Origin: Sinotaia quadrata
Taxonomy: Eukaryota > Mollusca > Gastropoda > Architaenioglossa > Viviparidae
DNA length: 64,000 nucleotides
Direction of reading: 5' to 3'
NCBI GenBank assembly: GCA_028829895.1
Contig: CM054181.1
Span: forward strand, 110,446,860 to 110,510,859
Shown: positions 24,996 through 37,264 of the stretch, piece after piece
Layout: every line of letters begins with the position of its first letter
How positions within the stretch are numbered: the first letter of the stretch is position 1
Made by a program: the position numbers and the translations under genes
The notes under the pieces: generated by a model
The model's database searches: none
Told to the model about the DNA's origin: nothing
Seen by the model: the letters and a program-made list of their open reading frames with translations, nothing else

Positions 24996-25689
24996 TACAA
25001 ACAATTAACAGATAAAAGAATACTATTAACAAAATTTTAAAAATACCTCTGCTTAAGGTGAATTTGTTTATCAACTGTTGTCTTTGTCGACTCTTTAATC
25101 CACTCAGGAAATGAAGCGGCGAGTGGAAGAAAAGCGGCAACAATTGTTGGCCATGGCCTTGACCTACGAAGACTGGCTGGAGCACGCGGAGGAACGCAAA
25201 CAGCTGATGCAGGCAATCCTGCACGCAGACACTCACCAGCTCTCTGCCATCGAAGACCACGCCTTCCGCACGCGCCGCGCGCCTAGGCAAATCTCCTACG
25301 AGAAATGGCGGGTAGAAGCCGATAGAAAGGAAGCTGCCGTGCGGTCGAATCTCCAGCGCAAGGTGGAAGATGGACAAAACCGACCTGGAGGAACATTAAG
25401 GAGCAGCAAGGCAATAGCTCATGAAGAGTGGGTGCGAAAAAAACGTGCTGAAGCATCGAAGAATGGAAACCAGGCTGTTCCGGAAGAAGCCCGCTGGAAA
25501 AACGAACTCAGAGCAAGGGATGCAACTCGTGTTCACATGACAAAAGAGGAGAAACACGCGGCCTGGGAGGCATGGTTGGAACAAAAGCACAGGCAGGAGG
25601 TGGCAGAACTGGACAAACATATCAACAGTGAAAGACAACAACTAAACATTCTACGGCAGAAAAAAGCGCGTACAATCATCCCGTGTTAG
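18601..25689 (+). CDS. ANKUB1-like: ANKUB1-like protein: ubiquitin-like fold, ankyrin repeats, C-terminal Trp-motif repeat (5 exons)
   Basis: Joined exons are 18601-19054, 19521-20778, 22212-22575, 24523-24660 and 25108-25689. All introns are GT-AG and the phases agree. From the ATG at 18610 the product is 928 residues. Residues 3-76 resemble the second ubiquitin-like domain of vertebrate ANKUB1 as I remember it, including the GLP turn and the following amphipathic helix with ESW. Residues about 120-205 form ankyrin-type helices ([27 protein letters not shown]). Residues about 220-565 are Ser/Thr/Pro-rich and probably disordered. Residues 569-928 are charged and helical, with seven aromatic-x-x-Trp motifs. 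Vertebrate ANKUB1 has another ubiquitin-like domain in front, so upstream exons may be missing. No biochemical role is known to me. The next gene, a hexosaminidase, is convergent 13.7 kb away. Candidate AATAAA signals lie at 26730 and 27140. Confidence 0.75.
19521..20778 (+). CDS. ANKUB1-like exon b: ankyrin repeats and long Ser-rich linker
   Basis: The acceptor ATGTATGCAG ends at 19520 and the donor CG|GTAAGA follows 20778. The exon contributes 418 whole codons. The first 60 or so complete the ankyrin repeats: VDPNGKTPF, then [23 protein letters not shown], then a degenerate ISPEDVA unit. After residue about 220 it becomes Ser/Thr/Pro/Arg-rich with no domain I recognise. At 1258 nt it is unusually long for this gene and GC-richer than the surrounding introns, which supports real coding. 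Without the splice, the frame stops at the TAA inside the donor. Confidence 0.85.
20928..20998. repeat. 19-bp tandem repeat in ANKUB1-like intron 2
   Basis: Four copies of AATGTATAGAGATTATAAA about 150 bases after the donor. Confidence 0.92.
21815..22160 (+). repeat. Pyrimidine-rich tract upstream of ANKUB1-like exon c
   Basis: About 350 bases are almost all C and T, ending about 50 bases before the acceptor at 22211. The tract could act as an extended polypyrimidine signal or form triplex DNA. Confidence 0.85.
22212..22575 (+). CDS. ANKUB1-like exon c: first two Trp motifs
   Basis: The acceptor TTTCAG ends at 22211, just after a pyrimidine tract of several hundred bases. The donor CAG|GTTGGT follows 22575. 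The first base completes the split Arg codon from exon b, then 121 codons follow. The product is basic and helical and has Trp motifs FEQWL (W612) and FKDWL (W656). Between them is an acidic Asp/Ser run of about 20 residues. Confidence 0.85.
22805..22915. repeat. About 24-bp tandem repeat
   Basis: Five copies of GTAGTTTATTGTCATGGTCA, in the intron between exons c and d. Confidence 0.92.
23607..23875. repeat. (ATCT)n with (CTGT)n and CTGC variants
   Basis: About 67 tetranucleotide units. A pure ATCT half is followed by a mixed half. It gives false Tyr-Leu-Ser-Ile frames. Confidence 0.95.
24523..24660 (+). CDS. ANKUB1-like exon d: third Trp motif
   Basis: The exon is 46 codons, phase 0 at both ends, with acceptor TTTCAG ending at 24522 and donor AAG|GTGAGT. 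It encodes a polar segment with the motif YREW (W712). The same spacing to the neighbouring motifs and the matching phases argue that it is a real exon although it is short. As a phase-0 exon of 138 nt it could be skipped without shifting the frame. Confidence 0.75.
24925..24992. repeat. (CT)n(CA)n compound microsatellite
   Basis: About 13 CT units joined to about 20 CA units, roughly 115 bases before the acceptor of the last ANKUB1-like exon. Confidence 0.95.
25108..25689 (+). CDS. ANKUB1-like last coding exon: four Trp motifs and stop
   Basis: The acceptor CACTCAG ends at 25107 and the frame runs 193 codons to TAG at 25687-25689. It encodes a highly charged helix, probably coiled coil, with motifs YEDW (W758), YEKW (W802), HEEW (W843) and WEAW (W891). 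The tail is basic (KKARTIIPC). The exon is GC-richer than its flanks. Confidence 0.85.
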   Translation, partial: EMKRRVEEKRQQLLAMALTYEDWLEHAEERKQLMQAILHADTHQLSAIEDHAFRTRRAPRQISYEKWRVEADRKEAAVRSNLQRKVEDGQNRPGGTLRSSKAIAHEEWVRKKRAEASKNGNQAVPEEARWKNELRARDATRVHMTKEEKHAAWEAWLEQKHRQEVAELDKHINSERQQLNILRQKKARTIIPC

Positions 25690-28440
25690 GAAACAGAAAG
25701 CCAACTAAAAGCTCACTTTAAAGTTTAAGCAGATTCATTCTCAGTCTTATGGGAATGACTATTTCAATAGTACTTGCTGAGAGACATTACATGTGGCAAA
25801 GACCGGTAACTCTGACAAAGATTATACAGTAATTATGTGTACATTGCTTGCAGTAGATGACACTGTCTTTCGAACTAGTAGTTTCTAGCAACTTCCGGAC
25901 TCCACAAGATGTGCAAGGATATTCTGCCAGAAGTCTTTTATGAAAAATAATTTCGCTCCCACAAGACATGTAAGAAAAAGACATCTGCTCGTATATTTGC
26001 TCTTGTCATTTGATATTTTTCATTACAATATCATACAATTCTGAGGGTCTGTTATTTGTCACTAAGGATAATATCATTCTAGCCACACAACGGAGGATAT
26101 TTTACTTTTAAAAGTGTAAATTTAGAAAAGAAAATATTCTCAACCAAATTATTCAGAATGAAAACATAACTTTTTCCAAAAGTACTCATCATTGCATTAC
26201 CATGGTTAAAAGAAACTATTAAACTTTTCCAAAAGAAATCAATGGGGAATGGATGTGTCTTGTCCAGAAACTACAGGATATAACGCGCTAACGTGAACTA
26301 GTTTATATCTTTATAATTATTTCAACTATATCAAAGTTAATTAATGCGAAAAAGTATGTTACTTTTTAGAAGATAAATTATATTAATCTTTTAAAAAGAA
26401 TTTATGCGTTGTTTTTTTTAAATGTTCAGATATAGATCTATATGTGTTAAATTTCTGATATTTTGACCTACTTATCAGCCACAACAAAAAGCTACTGCGA
26501 GTTCGCAAGGTTTACTGTTTTGCTTGTGCCTGATAGATATTGAAACTTAGGGAAGACAAGTAAAAGCCAGCGAATGTTAAAGTCCAAACTTCATATGACA
26601 TATGAATTGAACGAATGTCCGGTCAGTCGTGATGAGTTGTCCCCTATCCCATCCACATGACATGTAAACAATACGGCCAAACTTTGCCACAGAATAATGA
26701 ACCCGATGCAGTTTGGAAAAAACAACTATAATAAAATTTAAAAGAAACAACGGCAAGGAACTAAAGAAACAAGCTGACAAGCCTGTATTTACAGTACATT
26801 GAAGCAGTTTGCTTATATATATAAATTAGATGTAAATCATTTTAGCTTTACATTAGCGCGATCGTGTCTGTATAATCGTACGCTGTTTTCGTGCGATTGA
26901 CCTTGACCGGCGAAAGTCAAGGGAGCATTCCTTCTACCATCACTACCTGATAACACTGCTCAACTGAACAGACTCAGAACAGATGATCCTTAACAGTGTT
27001 AAGTAGGATGAAGTATGTGGTTTAAAGCGTTTTACGGTCTGCTTTGTTCGTCTTGACAATGCTGTCCACGTTCTCAGAAGCAATTCTGGAATCCAGTGAT
27101 TGGAAATAGACCTGAGAGTACAGTAAACCCTGACGGATCAATAAAATCCATTCAAGGATTTCTCTTTTCACATACCTTTCGCCCAAATTTTACTGTTCAC
27201 CGTGTTATTGTTTAAAGCAGACAAAAACAAACAAAACGAAAACAACAACAAGAACTACAGCAAGAAAACAAATGGGCCCTTTGAACAGATTTTAAAAGAA
27301 ATGTATTTATTGTTCTGTTTACCACCCTTTCATCATGCCGCTCTTCCCCTTCACGCGTGCTTCTTAGTACATGCACGAAGATTTACACATCCAAGGAGAT
27401 TGTCTGTGAGTTTACATTATCACGTTATTAATATAAAGGAGATACAGTTGTGCTACGCTCCATTGCAGCTTACGTCACTCGAGTTCCAAAGTGTCGGGAC
27501 TGAATAAGGAAACGGTATTATGCATGCAAAAGACGGAGAGGTTTCCATAATTTTTTTAACCAGAGCAAAAAGGATGTGAATATACATACTTAGTGTAAAT
27601 TTAAATTTAAATGTACATTTTGTTGCTTTTTGTTTTGCAGACAAATGCTTGTACATTATATTTCGTAATATTCAAAAATGTAAATTTATTTGCTGTGTGA
27701 CGATGATGTATGGCTTTGTTACGGTTGACAGTGTAGTTTTATGTCGTCAAGTAGTCCGATGAAAAGAAAGAGAGAAAAAGGTGCGTTAACGGTAGGCTAA
27801 GGACTTTTTGGAACTGGAGCTACATATCCATACACACGCAGCAATGATCTTTCGGAAATAAACACATTTGCAGACACATGTATTTCTACTCTTTCAAAAA
27901 GTAATGTGACGCAAACGGCCTGCGTAGTACACATTGACTTCGTGAGGATGGTCTAACAGTGTTTATGGATGGTCTAGCAGTGTTTATGTATAGCTAGTAG
28001 GATATAATTCATAAGTATCATACTAGAAAAAAAGAAAAAACATATAGACGAAATCTTTGAGCAATGTGAAGTCAACCACTTTTGAAATCATTCAAATGTC
28101 TCTGAACTGCACAACTGACATACTATTAGGTCGCCACCGAACAATGGGACTCGAATGACCCTAGTGTTAACGTGATGTGAAGTGAACGTGTATGTCGGGC
28201 AGTTTGTTTAGTACAGGTATTCCTAGACCTTTAAAAAAAAAAAAAAAAACCCATCAAGCAGTAAGAATAACAGTGATGTCTGGCCAACGTGACCGGAGCA
28301 GATCTGTCTGTGAGGTGGGCCGGGAATGGCCTAGGAGTAATCTGGAGTTCGAACTTTTTGATAAAGCAATTGTCCAAATTGTGCTTGAATGTGAGAATTA
28401 AAAATGCTTGCATATTGTTTGCATTTATGAAAGTGACTTG
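25690..28440. other. 3' flank of the ANKUB1-like gene, no further gene seen
   Basis: Probably 3' UTR at first, then AT-rich intergenic DNA. The scattered short frames have no recognisable domain. Confidence 0.4.
26730..26735 (+). terminator. Candidate poly(A) signal for the ANKUB1-like gene
   Basis: AATAAA lies 1.04 kb after the stop. A second copy is at 27140-27145. Neither has a clear downstream GU-rich element that would decide between them. Confidence 0.25.

Positions 28441-28442
<2 letters not shown>

Positions 28443-28472
<30 letters not shown>
28443..28472. repeat. (GT)n microsatellite
   Basis: About 14 GT units. Confidence 0.92.
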
Positions 28473-28474
<2 letters not shown>

Positions 28475-29119
28475 TTCTATACATTTTAATTATAATTATT
28501 AATGGTTTAATACTTATATTCTGTTCAATTAAACCACTTATAGTAGAAGAATTTAAAAATATTGCCAGTAAACATCATTAGAGTACTTGTATTTTTTAAA
28601 AATAAAAAACACGGTAAAAACTGAACTTTCTCACACAAATTCTTCAACAATAAGGTCGTTGTAAAACGTATCTTTTTATTTTCAATATGTCAATAACAAC
28701 CAATGTGAACAAGTAACCATAAGAGAATTACACAAAATCGTAAACTAACTGAGCATGTTTCATATAAACTCTGAGAGCACCGTTCACCACCACAAAACAA
28801 CCTCGTTTTCTACTCTCACAATTATAAAGGGTGCACAGTCACATGCACAACAGGAAATCAGCTAAACATTATTAAATGAACTCGAACAGGAGAAAAGCGA
28901 GCAACAACAAAAACAAAAAAGTAAAATGCCAAAAAAAAAACAACAAGAACGAATTTAATAAAATCGAAACAAGAACGCTAGCTACATTATGAAGGGCTTG
29001 ACTTTCTGAGAAATAAAAACGAAAAGTAAAGCCCGCCTTTAGGAGAAAGGCTTGCTTTTATCTTCTTGGGGCGGTGGTGGTGGTGGTGAAGCTAGCTAAC
29101 TACGTTATGAACTGGATAC

Positions 29120-29450
29120 AGTGTGTCCAACTGTTAGATTTGTTTTTGAACTGCAAACGATCTAGTGTGATTACATATAGTTCTTTGGTGGAGGCAAGAC
29201 TGGATAAGCTTGAGTCCAGTTGTTAGATATTGGAACTGCAAAAGGTCAAAGACGATCTAGTGTGATTACATATAGTTTTTTGGTGGAGGCAAGACTGGAT
29301 AAGCCAGTCCAGTTGTTAGATATTGGAACTGCAAAAGGTCAAAGACGATCTAGTGTGATTACATATAGTTCTTTGGTGGAGGCAAGACTGGATAAGCTTG
29401 AGTCCAGTTGTTAGATGTTGGAACTGCAGAAGGTCAAAGAGGGTCTAGTA
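29120..29450. repeat. About 94-bp tandem repeat, 3.5 copies
   Basis: CCAGTTGTTAG recurs at 29216, 29309 and 29403. Each unit includes CGATCTAGTGTGATTACATA and GGAGGCAAGACTGGATAAG. Confidence 0.92.
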
Positions 29451-30389
29451 CATGTAATTGTTATTATTCAGCCTCTTTCCACGACTTCTGCTTTGTTATA
29501 TACATAAAGCCCTGCAGTGAACAAAATTAATAAAGACATCTTAAAACAAATGTAATCTGCCATATCTGTTGGAAAACACTGCTAAAATATCAAGGCCGAG
29601 AACTCTTACATTTCTCATTTTCTCAATTTAAAGAGAGGGAAAAATCGATTCGGCAAACACATATATTTCTACAATTTTGGAGCAGAAGAAATTCAACCGA
29701 TACAAGCAGTCCTTTGTAAAAATATCCATAAAAACAAATATGTAAGTAAGGTTCCTGTATATGTTTTCACTTTAAATTGGGTATTTATTAAAAATATTAA
29801 TAAATGATCAAATTGCTATTTTTAATTATCACAAATAAATACTTCTTCTAGCATTATAATACTGCTATTACTAACACAGCTTTGTACGCACTGTAAAATC
29901 TGACTTTTCAATACTTGAAATCAGAAGTGACAAGATGTGTTCCCTTAGCATGTTTCTTCCTCACCGCCCTCTTAGTCGTAGACATTCAAATGAAATATTG
30001 ATTTTAAAAATAAAAAAAATACATTAAGAGTAAAACATTTTAATAAGCATGTTTTAAGTTTTCAAAAATATTATTTTGTGTGTGTGTGTGTGTGTGGTAA
30101 AGTCCATAGCGAATAAGTGTAAACACAAAATCGAAATAATTAAAGTTTTGATTAAAACTGACAAGCATCTATAGGTCTATGGGTTGCTTTGTGAACATTT
30201 ATCACTGACTAGCCCCAAATCGATTATTCAGGAAATAAATGAACAACAGAAAACGTCATTTACTGTATGTACAAATAGATTAGGCATGTTAAATCTCACA
30301 CATTTCCGGAATAATGCCATTACCACCCAAACTTCTCGCCCCGACATAAACCTTCACATCCGTCAGATGAGCCATTTCTAAACGGACAA

Positions 30390-30800
30390 CATGCAATAAC
30401 AGGCATTTCCAAAAACAAAAAAAAAAGCACGCAATAACAGACATTTCCAAAAACAAAAAAAAAAGCACGCAATAACAGGCATTTCCAAAAACAAAAAAAA
30501 AAAGCACGCAATAACAGACATTTCCAAAAAAAAAAAAAGCACGCAATAACAGGCATTTTTAAAGGGACATTTTCAACGCGTAACAACAGCCGTTTCCAAA
30601 AAAGACAACATACAACGACATCCATTTCGAAAGAAACCACACGCAATAACAGCTACTTCTAAGAGACAGCACGCAATAACATTCTCTTTCGAAAGGACAT
30701 TATTAAAAAAAAAAATCACTTCTAAAGAAACGGCACCCAAAATAATAGTCATTTTCAAAAGGACAACTCAACAAGCAATAAAAGCCATTTCTGAAAAAAA
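30390..30800. repeat. About 39-bp A-rich tandem repeat
   Basis: CACGCAATAACAGACATTTC followed by an A run of 10-14 bases, ten or so copies with decay to the right. Confidence 0.9.
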
Positions 30801-31498
30801 AAAAATGAAGTCACAGAACACTGGCAAAAGCGATTATAACATATCACTCGTTTAAATAAGGATCTGCAGGTTAAATCTTTAATAAATAATAATAATAATA
30901 TTCGATCAGCTCTTGGTTTAGGAACAAATCCCAAAATTCATTCAACTTATTTGACAGTCACCAGTCATCAATAGCCCGTACCTTCCCCTTGCAGCTATTT
31001 TTATTTTTTTAGGTCAACGTTCTGACCTGCTTGGGAAAATCTTGACTAAAGGTTGTAGCATTACACACAGGGAGTCTGTTCTACAATATTTTATATACAA
31101 TATGGCAAATTCGAAATCAAGTATGGGATACTGAGATACTATTCGGCATTATGGTTGCATAGGGACCCCACCCAGACTGCGTTTGGCGCACGACCAGCCG
31201 GTATTTGTAAAGATGTTCTGAAAAGCCCGAGGTCTTAACTGGAAATAGCGAACAGGCGCCATCTTTGGGAAATGACGCTGCGTTCCTAACTAGCACGAGC
31301 TCAATCCATCCTTCTTCGTTATGACGTCAACGCAACAGACAGGTCTCCTGAATATCTCGTCCAAAGCAACACTGACGGTTAAAAGGATGAATCCTTCTTC
31401 CCTCATGCTTTCTATCGCTCGTTTGGTTTGTTGTCCCTCACGAAGTCATATTACTTGCGTGCAGCTTACATGTGCAAGATCCACGGGACTCTTTATAT

Positions 31499-31673
31499 GG
31501 TGTTCTTAACCAGGGGTCCATGGATAGGCTTCAGGGGGTAGTAAAAGTCAAATATTCACTATATTTTTATATTCTGCTTATGTGCATTTTTTTTTTTTAG
31601 GGAGGGGGTCCATAGCATTCACCAGATTTTCAAAGGGGTCCTTGACTTAAAAAAGAAAGGTTAAGAACCACTG
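31499..31673. mobile_element. hAT-like MITE, about 175 bp
   Basis: The left end reads GGTGTTCTTAACCAGGGGTCC. The right end, reverse-complemented, reads CAGTGGTTCTTAACC and then carries GGACCCC a little further in, as in many hAT elements. Flanks CTTTATAT (31491-31498) and CTTTAAAG (31674-31681) look like an eroded 8-bp target duplication. No coding capacity is present. Confidence 0.65.
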
Positions 31674-31679
31674 CTTTAA

Positions 31680-34600
31680 AGGTTCAAGGATCACAGCTGA
31701 CTGTGGTCGTCTAACTCCAAGCTAGCTAGACAAGTACACACTAATGAAACTCAAATGGATACGTGGACTCTGTATTTGAGAGGCAGGTGTTATTCAGATA
31801 ACTCTGATACAGATTATGTGGTAGTTTTGTTCTCAGATTGCATAACTGTACTGGGTATTATTGAGAATCTTTCTTTCTTTGACAAGTGAGACGAAAAAAC
31901 AAATCTCAATGTTAAATTCAGTATTATTCACAGTTATGAAGTTGATTATGCTTGCTGAATTTCATTAGGTCAATCCGACTTCCGTTCAAAACTACGTGTA
32001 AAAGGTAGGGATCTCGAGCCAGTAGGAGGAGAGAACACATTTCTGATTTGAAGTCAATTTACTGCGCTAGAAAGAGCAAGGTATGTACGGTGACGTAACA
32101 AGACTAAAAATGCGTAATTTGGCAAACAAGGTCAAGCAGAAACAATTTACAATGAAGGTGGCGACAAAAAAAAAAGAAAAAAAGGAGACATCAGTACCGA
32201 AAGTATGTATTTGTGTGTGCGTGTCAATACTTTGTTATCAGTCAACATCAGCATAGCCCTGATGCAGGGCAAAGTTCATGTGATTGATTATGCAAGAGAA
32301 ATGAAGCCGTTGTGGAGTAATGTCTTTTTTTTGTCTTTTTTTTTGTTGTTTTGTTAGAACACTGAGGTAAGTGTGAGGCTAAAAAAGTACATTTAATAAA
32401 TATATAATAAGAATAATGTTAAGTTAAAGTGCACTTTAAACAGGCGTCTCTCTCATCTTCTAAATTAGAAATAAATCTCGTGCGCACAACGAACACTCTT
32501 GTTCTTTCGCTCAAGCATACAAAACACCAAGGTACACATACAGTCAGATGATAGACATCTTTACAGAAGTCACTTTTAGAAACATGTATGCCTTTCACAC
32601 ACCATTCAACTACCCTGACGTCACTATCAAACATAAACAACGGCACAAAGAAAAATTAAATTAAAAAGAACTATCAATTAAAAAAAAAATACTGCGACTA
32701 TAATGAACTTTGAAAATATGAATGACCTTCCGAGCTGTCAGTTTGTGAACACTAAGAGGTCCGTTAAAAAAAAAAAATCAACACAACTATACAAGATCTC
32801 CATGTTTACAAACTGGAAAGAAATTTACTCCGATACAACAAAGAGTTATTTATAATGTTATAACGACGCTATGGACACCCTACCCCCACCCCCATATGCT
32901 TTTCATACATGATGACCGTATAACGTCACATAAATCTTATAATGTGTTAAAGGTACAAGCAACAGGAGCAAACTGAGGGTGAGCCTTGCATAACACAGAG
33001 AACTCGCTCATCCCTGATTTTGATCGGACGGTGACGTGTGAATGTGCACGACTTTCGACACGACACAAAGCAATGGCGACAAGTAAGTCGCATGAGACAG
33101 AAATCGGGTGGATGAGTAAGTAACCAGTCGACTTCTTTATGCCGAAATTAGAGCACAGCAATTACATTAAGTTTTGTGTGTGATGTGTTTGGTGGGGTCG
33201 GGTGTGTGTGTTCGGAGGGGTAGGGAAGATGTGTGTGTGCAGAATAAATAAAAAAACTTTCTAATGCCCCCCCCCCCCCTCTAACTTATTCAAAGTTACC
33301 ATGGATATAGGTATATGAAAACTGTAAATGCACCAATACCCAGCTGCTCTACCTTCCAACTTTCATTGCTACATACAATTCATGTTGAGGTGATTTGGAA
33401 CTCCAGGGAAACCTATATTTCCATTTACCGTGCTTGTGCAGATTTGATGTGTCCATTGCCTACTTCCTCATGATGCCCACTAGCTGAGTGTACAAGGGAG
33501 ATAACCTAGTGAAAATGGTGACGTAATTTAAAAAGTACCTGTCCTGTTCTTCTCTTCAGTTTGTTTTGAAGTTATTGTATGTTCATGAAATATCTAAATT
33601 TTTATACTGATGATTTAGTTTTACACGCTGTGCAGTGTTGTATGATAAAATTTATGCTATACTGTTAAAAATAAATTTTATTTTATTTATTATTTATCCA
33701 CAACTTCTTATTTATATTTTGGAAGTAGATTTCCAGTGCTGTGAGTAGGAGGTGAAAGAATGCAAGAAAAGACATAAAAGAAATCTTGTGTGGATGTCTT
33801 ACAGCAGGTTTTGGAGTTTTATGTCAGGCCAATGTTCTCTGTGAAGTGTATTGTATACTCATAATGTGGCAGTTGGAATTGAGAAAGGGTAATTTGGGAA
33901 GGGCGGCCCTACTAAATGACCCTATCTGAAAAAGAAGTGTAATGTATTACATGTGGGGGGAAAATAATACAAATCTTCAATATATCTTAGCAGATACAAT
34001 ACCTGCTACAAATACAATTTCAAATGAAGCATTAAGAAAGTTTCAAAATTCAAGTAATTAAGAGAGTTTGTTTTTATTTGTTTCTCCCCTCGGGCAATAC
34101 TAGGTCTTTGCTTGGAATGCATTATGCTTGAAAGCGTAAAAAAAAAAAGGATAAAAAGAAAAATGTTATTGATTTACTTCTATCCCTTTTCAACAACACA
34201 AACTTATGCATAAAATAATTCTATGCAAATTAACCTGCAAAATTGTGTAAGACTGTCAAAGAACCCCAACAAATGCCTAAAAGTTTACAGGGAAATAACA
34301 AAACACAAAAATTATATTATGCAAGATGCATAAAATCTTAGAAAAAAAATAAAGTAAATGAGTTCTGTTAAGAATTTTATAATCATATCTGACCTATGAC
34401 ACAAGATCTTGCATGAGAAGGGCGTTATCCTATGTAATATGATGGGGAAGGAAAATTTCAAAAATATTTACACAGGGGTGGAGTACTTAAAAAAGTACTT
34501 AAGAACAGTTTCAAACTTTACAACAAAGGTGAAAGAAAACTACTGTATCTATTTAAAACAAAATAACAAATGCCTTAAAATTTTAAAAACAAAATAAAGA

Positions 34601-35980
34601 CTCTTTTTAAAAAAGACAAAAATTAAATAAATAATTTAGGCAACTGAAGAATGAACTCCATCCTTCCAGTATAAAATATAAAGCAGTATTATTTATTTTA
34701 AATTTATATTGCTCATGTATCCTGCACTTTTCCCCACTGCAATACTAAACATGAATGGAATTCAAAAAAGTGTCATGGAGTGCAGAGCAGGCAAAAAGTA
34801 AATATTCAAGAGTCAAAGAAGTGTGTCAGGACAAACATGATTATACATTTTCCTGATATTTGCATCAATAACAATATTTAAATTATAGTATGCAGCAAAA
34901 TATGAAACAATAGCACACAGGATTATAACTTCATTCAAACTTGTAAATTCAAATAAGCATTTAAAAAATTACAAAAATAAATTAACAGAAGCCAACGAAA
35001 CTATTCTGAATCCTTTTTGTCTTGAGAAATAACTCTTCTATAATATACATATAAATAAAAATATTGTATTGCATTAAACAAATGCATGAAAACAAACAAA
35101 TGTGCATAAGTGTATCAAAACTGTTTGCACACCTCTTATTCATGACAATTATGCAACGGCATAAAAATTCACAGAAATAATTAATTGATGTCAATAAAAA
35201 ATTCATTCCATGTGTCAAGTACATTAATTGCACATCTTTAACATTCATTTCAATGTAAAAAGAACAGCCAATTGGAATTTGATAGGCATTCATCTTACAT
35301 GCAATATTACCCTTCTATTTCATACATCAAACATTTATTTTTTTACATTTCTAAACAATACAAGTTTTTTCACATATTTTTGTTTTTTTCAAAAATGGAT
35401 TTTATTATTATGATTTATTTTATTTATTTATTTATTTATTTTTTTTTTTGGGGGGGGGGTTTACATCTACTTCCAACTTAGCTGATTACACAGATGGATT
35501 TCCCCACACCAGAAGGAAAGGGAGAGAGGGGATGGAATTTTTCCCCACAGCAATATATATTCATTTCACATCAAATAATATTCATTTCTCATGTTCACAA
35601 TATGTAAAATATTTAGAATTTGGTTTTGTTTGCTATGACATAGTAAGTTGACAAAATAACAATGGTACCTGTCAATCTTTGTGCAACATGACATCAACAC
35701 ATTCTGGGAAGATGACTGGAAGTGATAATGAAACTTTCAGAGAGAAAATACCAATTTCTTACATTTTCCAAGTCACATCTATCATTATTTCGGCCAGCAG
35801 ATGATGTGCTGAGACATGTAGTCATTAAGCATATCAGAAGAAAGACTTTGAATGTGGAATACAGTAACATATTAAACTAAACACAGTGAGGTATTAAACA
35901 AAATACAGTAAACAAAAAAAAAGTCAATGGTCAGCATTAATAAGGAATGTTATCGTTTCTACTCAAGACTTTTCAACCAC
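31680..35980. other. Intergenic AT-rich DNA, no gene seen
   Basis: Poly-A, poly-C (near 33270) and poly-T/G (near 35450) runs and short frames only. AATAAA occurs on both strands, as near 33670-33700. Confidence 0.4.
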
Positions 35981-35984
35981 AACC

Positions 35985-37262
35985 ATATGAGAAATCTTGG
36001 TTCCTTACTACTAGTAGAATACAAGAAATCTGGCTCCTTACTAATAGATAGAAAGCAAGAAATCTGGCTTCATACTACTAGACAGAATGCAAGAAATATG
36101 GCTCCTTACCACGACAAAATGCAAGAAATATGTCTCCTTACCACTAGACAGAATGCAAGAAATATGGCTCCTTACCACTAGACAGAATGCAAGAAATATG
36201 GCTTCTTACCACTAGACAGAATGCAAGAAATATGGCTCCTTACCACTAGACAGAATGCAAGAAATATGGCTCCTTACCACTAGACAGAATGCAAGAAATA
36301 TGGCTCCTTACTAGTACTAGTAGGCAGAATGCAAGAATATGGCTCCTTATCACTAGACAGAATGCAAGAAATATGGCTCCTTACTAGTACTAGCAGGGAG
36401 AATGCAAGAATATGGCTCCTTACCACTATACAGAATGCAAGACATCTGGATCCATACCACTAGACATAATGCAAGAAATCTGTCTCCTTAATGCAAGAAA
36501 TCTGGTTTCTTACTACTAGATAGAATGCAACAAATGTGGTTCCTTACTACCTGACAGAATGCAAGAAATCTGGCTCCTTAATGCAATAAATCTGGCCTCT
36601 TACTACTAGACAGAAAGCAAAAAATCTAGCTCCTTACTACGAGACAGAATGCAAGAAACCTGGCTCTTTATACTAGACATAATGCAAGAAACCTGGCTCC
36701 TTACTACTAGACAGAATGCAAGAAACCTGGCTCCTTACTACTAGACAGAATGCAACAATCTGGCTCCTTACTGCCTAGGTAGAATGCAAGAAATCTGCCT
36801 CCTTATCACTAGACTGAATGCAAGAAATGTGGATCCTTACCAATAAACAGAATGCAAGATATCAGGCTATTTACTACTAGACAGAATGCAAGAAATCTGG
36901 CTCCTTGCCACTAGACAGAATGAAAGACATCTGGCTCCTTACTACTAGACAGAATGCAATAAAAATATCTCTTTACTACTACAAGACAGAATGCAAGAAA
37001 TCTGGCTCCTTACCACTAGTCAGAAAGCAAGAAATCTGGCTCCTTACCACTAGTCAGAATACAAGAAATATGGCTTCTTACCACTAGACAGAATACAAGA
37101 AATCTGGCTCCTTACCACTAGTCAGAATACAAGAAATCTGGCTCCTTACCACTAGTCAGAATACAAGAAATATGGCTCCTTACCACTAGTCAGAATGCAA
37201 GAAATCTGGCTCCTTACCATTAGACAGAATGCAAAAAATTTACCACTAGACAGAATGCAGGT
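35985..37262. repeat. 34-bp minisatellite, about 37 copies
   Basis: GCAAGA at 36121, 36155 and 36189 fixes a 34-bp period. The unit combines CTAGACAGAATGCAAGAAAT with (A/C)TGGCTCCTTACCA. Because 34 is not a multiple of three, open frames through it are accidental. It lies 2.1-3.4 kb after the hexosaminidase stop and could fall in a long 3' UTR. Confidence 0.93.
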
Positions 37263-37264
37263 TT

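Noticed and set aside
35985..37262. Possible CRISPR-like array because of the regular 34-bp period
   Set aside because: Units are directly abutting with no unique spacers, and the context is a eukaryotic intergenic region.
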